A stretch of 9,605 nt of DNA. It comes from Winogradskyella sp. GTDB taxonomy: Bacteria; Bacteroidota; Bacteroidia; Flavobacteriales; Flavobacteriaceae. The stretch covers positions 1 to 9,605 of the forward strand of contig JASBSE010000102.1 in the NCBI GenBank assembly GCA_030149115.1. The letters are read 5' to 3'. Position numbers and translations under genes: made by a program. The notes below the pieces were generated by a model, which had not been told where the DNA came from, searched no databases, and saw nothing but the letters and a program-made list of their open reading frames with translations. Every line of letters starts with the position of its first letter. Positions within the stretch are counted from its first letter, which is position 1. Positions 5,981 to 9,605 of the stretch are shown piece by piece.

Positions 5981-6925
5981 ATGAAACAACTAAAATTAGT
6001 TCTATTATTCATACTAATTAGCACTTCAATTTTTTCACAGCAAGAAACAAAACCCATGAAAGAAGTCCTTTCAGAATATAAATTCAAGATAAAAAATATA
6101 GCCTTAGATAGCTTAAACATAAGCTATATTCAGGAAGGTAAAGGTGATACAACACTTTTATTTTTGCATGGATTAAGTAGTAATTCTGATGCATGGTCTA
6201 AAAATATTGAAGCCTTAAGTAAAAACTATACTTGTATTGCTTTAGATTTACCTGGATATGGTAAGTCCTCAAAACCAAAAGGAGACTACACACCTACTTT
6301 TTTTGCTGATGTTACTTACCAATTTCTGCAAAAATTAAAATTGAAAAACGTTGTTTTAGTGGGTCACTCCATGGGCGGACAAGCCAGTATAAAACTTGCA
6401 ACTACCCACCCAAATGTTATTGATAAACTCATTTTGGTAGCACCTGCTGGATTGGAGAAGTTCACTAAAACAGAAGGAGATATGATAAAAAATATCTACA
6501 CTGCAGATATGGTGAAACATACTACAGATGAACAGATAAGAAAAAACTATGCTCTAAATTTTTATAAGCAACCAGAAGATGTTTCTAAAATGATTGAAGA
6601 CAGAATAAAGATAAAGTCCTCTTCTGATTTTGATGCACATTGCGAAGCCATTGTAAAAAGTGTTTCTGGAATGATTGACGATCCTGTTTTTGAATACTTA
6701 AAAGATATCAGCCAAAAGACATTAGTCCTCTTTGGAAAAAACGATATGCTTATTCCAAATCGTTACTTTCATCCAACTTTATCTGTGGAAAAAGTTGGCG
6801 AAATTGCGGAAGAACAAATCAAATTGGCAACTGTAAAATATATTGATGAATCTGGTCATTTTGTTCAATTTGAAAAACCTGAAGACGTTAATTTATTAAT
6901 TAGAGAATTTGTAGAAGAGGATTAA
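5981..6925 (+). CDS. Secreted alpha/beta-fold hydrolase (probable esterase)
   Basis: This 314-residue protein begins with a Sec signal peptide (MKQLKLVLLFILISTSIFSQ) with likely cleavage after Ser19, before the Gln pair typical of Flavobacteria. There is no lipobox cysteine, so it should be soluble in the periplasm. The mature part has a full alpha/beta-hydrolase triad: Ser130 in GHSMGG (128-133), Asp255 in FGKNDMLIP, and His293 in ESGHFVQFEKP. The oxyanion motif is FLHG (61-64), and DLPGYGKSSKP (89-99) is typical of the family. A lid of about 80 residues (160-240) separates the halves. Esterase action is the best guess; dehalogenase, C-C hydrolase and lipase activities share this scaffold. 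It starts four bases after the CoA ligase. It could release a carboxylate that the symporter imports and the ligase activates (inference). Confidence 0.9.
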   Translation: MKQLKLVLLFILISTSIFSQQETKPMKEVLSEYKFKIKNIALDSLNISYIQEGKGDTTLLFLHGLSSNSDAWSKNIEALSKNYTCIALDLPGYGKSSKPKGDYTPTFFADVTYQFLQKLKLKNVVLVGHSMGGQASIKLATTHPNVIDKLILVAPAGLEKFTKTEGDMIKNIYTADMVKHTTDEQIRKNYALNFYKQPEDVSKMIEDRIKIKSSSDFDAHCEAIVKSVSGMIDDPVFEYLKDISQKTLVLFGKNDMLIPNRYFHPTLSVEKVGEIAEEQIKLATVKYIDESGHFVQFEKPEDVNLLIREFVEED

Positions 6926-6996
6926 TTATTAATCATATAGCGAAAATGATAATGAGATGTTCCATGTTACCATTGAAAAACAATAAATATTAACAC

Positions 6997-8412
6997 ATGA
7001 AACAAAAACTCAAAAAATTTACAGAGTTTAGCAAAACCATACTACCTCATGAGGCTAATTATCTTAAATCCGTAATTCAGTTTACTGACGACGAAAAACT
7101 TAAAATTATAAATCTTTTAATCTCTAATGCCTTGTCTAAGCTAGAATTTAAAGATTTTGATACCGCAATAAACAAAAGAAAGTATTCTTACATTAAGGAC
7201 TGGGTAGAAAAAAAACTAGCCAATATAGATGTAGATGCTACCATAGACTGGTTAATTACACTAAAAAAGAAAATACTCACAGACGCTATTACCTCAACTG
7301 AGGAACTAGAGTTTCTTCAGTATATCATACAGTATAAAACTGTTGAATATAATTTTCAAAGTCTTTACGGACTTGCAAAAGAATACAAGTCCTATTTATT
7401 GGTAAGAATGCGTTATAAAGACCATGAGATAATCGCAGATTTTTTGAACAATTACGAATCAGCCTATATAAAATCTATCTCTATTCATGAAAAACTTTAT
7501 GCCGCAACAACAGAAATCACAAATCAATACACATTAAACAACAATGAGACCAAGCATTTAGAATCTTGGCTTTTTGAGGTCTTTAACAATGATAAACTTG
7601 ATGGAAAAAACAGGTATCAAGCCTTTGTCTTATTGGCTTTTATGTACACTAACTATAACGAAAATAACAAGCTAAAATCTTTGTTCGATCAGATAGATGT
7701 TCATTTTAGTAAAGGTGAAATGTATTCTAGACGTCTACTCTCAAATTATTATGCCAGTAGAGTATTACTACATTCAAAACAAAATGAATTTAAGGAAGCA
7801 GAATATTACGGATACCTATCTATTCGCCAAAATAATAATGACACTCTGATGTATGTAAACAATTTGGCAGCTATTTTACTTCGTAATGGCGATCCAAAAC
7901 AAGCTTTTACGCTTTTTGAAAACTATAAAGACTTGTATAGAGATGTCCACAATTACCACCAAAAAATTGGTTTTTGTTCGTATTTAATCAGGATTCATGC
8001 TGAATTAGGTAAAGCAGAACTCGCAGAAGCCACTGCTAAAACCTTTTTGAAAAAATATAAAAATGAAGTACTTCAACATCGTTGGCATCATTTTTTTACA
8101 TCTTATATTAATATTTTAATTGCCGAGGAAAAGTATGATGAAGTCTTAAAATTGTCTTCAAAATTCAACCTTATTGAAAGAGAAAAAGAACGTTCAAGAA
8201 AAATAAACTATGTGCCAAATGTTTCATGGAGTATTTCGCTTTCAAGATACATGGAAGGCAAAATAAATTCAGATCGTTTGCTCGATGAAATTAAAGAACC
8301 ATTAAAGTATATTCAACCTACTTTAAACCAAAAACAATTGATGTTTAAGGTTATAGATAAGCTATCTAACAACCTTCCTGAAGCGTTTTTAAAGCTAAAG
8401 TCACACATCTAA
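6997..8412 (+). CDS. Cytoplasmic helical-repeat (TPR-like) protein of unknown function
   Basis: This 471-residue protein has no signal peptide or membrane segment and reads as alpha-helix throughout. The middle and C-terminal parts (about 210-400) contain paired amphipathic helices with TPR-like spacing, for example EAEYYGYLSIRQNNNDTLMY near 268-287 and the following segment with NNLAAILLRNGDPKQAFTLF. Strict TPR consensus positions are only partly met. The N-terminal ~150 residues are charged, with Lys-rich helices, and I see no catalytic motif. I do not recognise the family. It starts 71 bases after the hydrolase and is followed by a TonB-dependent receptor gene, so it may be a scaffold or regulatory partner of the cluster, but this is inference. 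A weak -7-like box TACCATTG (6968-6975) suggests it may also have its own promoter. Confidence 0.8.
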   Translation: MKQKLKKFTEFSKTILPHEANYLKSVIQFTDDEKLKIINLLISNALSKLEFKDFDTAINKRKYSYIKDWVEKKLANIDVDATIDWLITLKKKILTDAITSTEELEFLQYIIQYKTVEYNFQSLYGLAKEYKSYLLVRMRYKDHEIIADFLNNYESAYIKSISIHEKLYAATTEITNQYTLNNNETKHLESWLFEVFNNDKLDGKNRYQAFVLLAFMYTNYNENNKLKSLFDQIDVHFSKGEMYSRRLLSNYYASRVLLHSKQNEFKEAEYYGYLSIRQNNNDTLMYVNNLAAILLRNGDPKQAFTLFENYKDLYRDVHNYHQKIGFCSYLIRIHAELGKAELAEATAKTFLKKYKNEVLQHRWHHFFTSYINILIAEEKYDEVLKLSSKFNLIEREKERSRKINYVPNVSWSISLSRYMEGKINSDRLLDEIKEPLKYIQPTLNQKQLMFKVIDKLSNNLPEAFLKLKSHI

Positions 8413-8570
8413 AAATATTATTTAAACACCTATAAAACAGTTGTTTAAATGAATTTTGTTTTTAAATAAATAGAAAAAGTCACATTTTAATACTCACTTT
8501 TTTAAGCGCACATGTTTACGATTTCATAATAGATTGCAGTAAAATGTAACTAAACAACTAATCTATAATC
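8413..8570 (+). promoter_or_regulatory. Intergenic region upstream of the TonB-dependent receptor
   Basis: After the terminator-like hairpin this AT-rich spacer has no convincing TAnnTTTG box. The nearest candidate is GAATTTTG (8451-8458), more than 110 bases before the ATG and lying in the T tract of the hairpin. The heptamer AGTCACA at 8478-8484, with another AGTCACAC at 8399-8406 in the end of the preceding gene, echoes the direct repeat upstream of the symporter. The receptor may be read through from upstream or use an unrecognised, possibly activated, promoter. Confidence 0.3.
8420..8463 (+). terminator. AT-rich hairpin with T tract, possible terminator
   Basis: The arms 8420-8431 (ATTTAAACACCT) and 8439-8450 (AGTTGTTTAAAT) pair over 12 positions with one mismatch around a seven-base loop. 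The T-rich tract TTTTGTTTTT (8454-8463) follows. It begins eight bases after the stop of the preceding gene. The stem is weak in G-C pairs, so termination may be partial, leaving some read-through to the receptor. It could instead be a palindromic operator. Confidence 0.45.
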
Positions 8571-9605
8571 ATGAAAAAATTATTACTATTACTAACCTTT
8601 ATTGGCTCTCTATTGGCTGGTGCTCAAAACACCGGAAAAATAGAAGGGAAAATAACTCTTGAAGATGGCATGCCTTTATCTGGTGCCACTGTTTACATTA
8701 AATCTTTAGACAAAGGAACTGTAACTGATTTTGATGGAAAATATACCATTGATGATGTTACTGCAGGTACTTATGATATTTCCTTTTCTTATGTTGGATT
8801 TGAAACTATAACTCAAAGTGTAACAGTTACTGCAGGACAAACCACAACAACTAACGTTTCTTTAAAAGAATCGGACAGTATGCTCAATGAAGTTATTATC
8901 ACTTCGAGCAAGCAACCACAAAAAATAACAGACGTACCAGCATCTGTAAGTGTTATTAGAGCAAAAGATATACAAGAGTTTCCTAGTTTTAATATTGGTG
9001 AACTTGCAGCAAGACAAAAAGGTGTAGACTTTGTTCGTACTGGTGTATTAGGAACTGGTATAAACATCAGAGGTTTTAACTCTGCTTTTAATTCTAAAAA
9101 CCTTCAAATAACAGATGATCGTGTGTCTATGTTAATTGCAACAGGATTACCTTACGGCTCTTTTTCAACTGTAACCAAAGATGATATAGAACGTGTTGAA
9201 ATCCTTTTAGGCCCTAACGGAACACTTTACGGACCAAATGCGCACAATGGTTTAGTAAGTACTATTACCAAAAACCCTAGAACATCTGAAGGAACAACAT
9301 TAGTGTTTGGTGGTGGTAGCCAAAATGTAATTACTGGACGTTTACGTCATGCACAAGTTATAAACGATAGACTATCTTATAAAGTTCACTTTGAAAGAAC
9401 AGCTGGTAGAGAATTCCAATATGTAGATTCTGTTTATGTTGGTACAACAGCTTATACAGAAAAGAACTTAGATCGTGATTTTGATGCTTTAAAGTATGGA
9501 GGCGCAGTTCATTATAAAACAGGTAAAAGTTCTGAGTTAATTGGTTACTATGGACATAGTAATAATACTAACTTGGCGGTTACAAATGCAGGTAGAAACC
9601 AAATT
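8571..9605 (+). CDS. TonB-dependent outer-membrane receptor, N-terminal part (cut by the window edge)
   Basis: The frame is open for 345 codons to the window edge; family members usually have 700-1000 residues. A signal peptide (residues 1-18, ending LLAGA before Gln19) directs export. Residues about 22-98 form a carboxypeptidase-like regulatory domain (GKITLEDGMPLSGATVYIK, TDFDGKYTI, FSYVGFET), the Bacteroidota-type N-terminal extension. A short TonB-box-like stretch, LNEVIITS (105-112), follows. The plug domain (about 120-236) contains INIRGFN and ERVEILLGPNGTLYGPNAHN, with the expected ending STITKNP. The beta-barrel begins after it. Such receptors import ligands too large for porins, using TonB energy. 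No SusD partner can be seen before the edge. The ligand is unknown; the upstream symporter, hydrolase and ligase suggest an acyl or ester compound, though the plug also resembles those of iron-complex receptors. Confidence 0.93.
   Translation, partial: MKKLLLLLTFIGSLLAGAQNTGKIEGKITLEDGMPLSGATVYIKSLDKGTVTDFDGKYTIDDVTAGTYDISFSYVGFETITQSVTVTAGQTTTTNVSLKESDSMLNEVIITSSKQPQKITDVPASVSVIRAKDIQEFPSFNIGELAARQKGVDFVRTGVLGTGINIRGFNSAFNSKNLQITDDRVSMLIATGLPYGSFSTVTKDDIERVEILLGPNGTLYGPNAHNGLVSTITKNPRTSEGTTLVFGGGSQNVITGRLRHAQVINDRLSYKVHFERTAGREFQYVDSVYVGTTAYTEKNLDRDFDALKYGGAVHYKTGKSSELIGYYGHSNNTNLAVTNAGRNQI

Noticed and set aside
6938..6960. Possible Fur box (GATAAT-like hexamer) before the helical-repeat gene
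   Set aside because: Only one good GATAAT hexamer is present, without the inverted partner; this is common by chance in AT-rich DNA.
8813..9067. Minus-strand open frame of 84 codons
   Set aside because: It overlaps the carboxypeptidase-like and plug domains of the TonB receptor, whose reading frame is uninterrupted and motif-rich.

Overview
The window looks like chromosomal DNA of a marine-type Flavobacteriaceae bacterium (Bacteroidota). The DNA is visibly AT-rich, there are no strong Shine-Dalgarno sites, and several genes follow elements resembling the Bacteroidota -7 box TAnnTTTG. The signal peptides end in Ser-Gln or Ala-Gln. A SusC-like TonB-dependent receptor with an N-terminal carboxypeptidase-like domain begins at the right edge. 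No rRNA, tRNA, CRISPR array, transposase or phage gene was seen.

Left part (1-2842), iron and redox functions. A probable minus-strand gene start at the left edge diverges from a bacterial ferritin (210-734) with a complete diiron centre. A 58-residue Lys/Cys-rich protein (798-974) follows, then an AraC-family regulator (1024-1866). Next comes a 366-base stretch with two diverged copies of one 67-bp promoter/operator-like module (1866-1932 and 2111-2177), and then an AhpD/carboxymuconolactone-decarboxylase-fold protein (2233-2781). A strong intrinsic terminator (2808-2842) closes this part. The simplest model is that the AraC protein controls the promoter modules next to it. A doubtful 79-codon ORF (1956-2195) lies between the modules, and its 3' third is the second module itself.

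Right part (2843-9605), a possible uptake and activation cluster. A sodium:solute symporter (2991-4499) overlaps a GTG-started acyl-CoA synthetase-like gene (4474-5976) by 26 bases. A secreted alpha/beta hydrolase (5981-6925) starts four bases after that. A cytoplasmic helical-repeat protein of unknown family (6997-8412) follows, then a TonB-dependent receptor truncated by the window edge (8571-9605). Read together, these suggest import of an ester or acyl conjugate through the outer membrane, periplasmic hydrolysis, Na+-driven import of the released carboxylate and its activation to a CoA thioester. The substrate cannot be read from the sequence, and the pathway is inference.

Two starts were moved. 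For the small Cys-rich protein and the symporter, the longest frame begins at a TTG that lies inside a -7-like element, so the downstream ATG codons (798 and 2991) are preferred.
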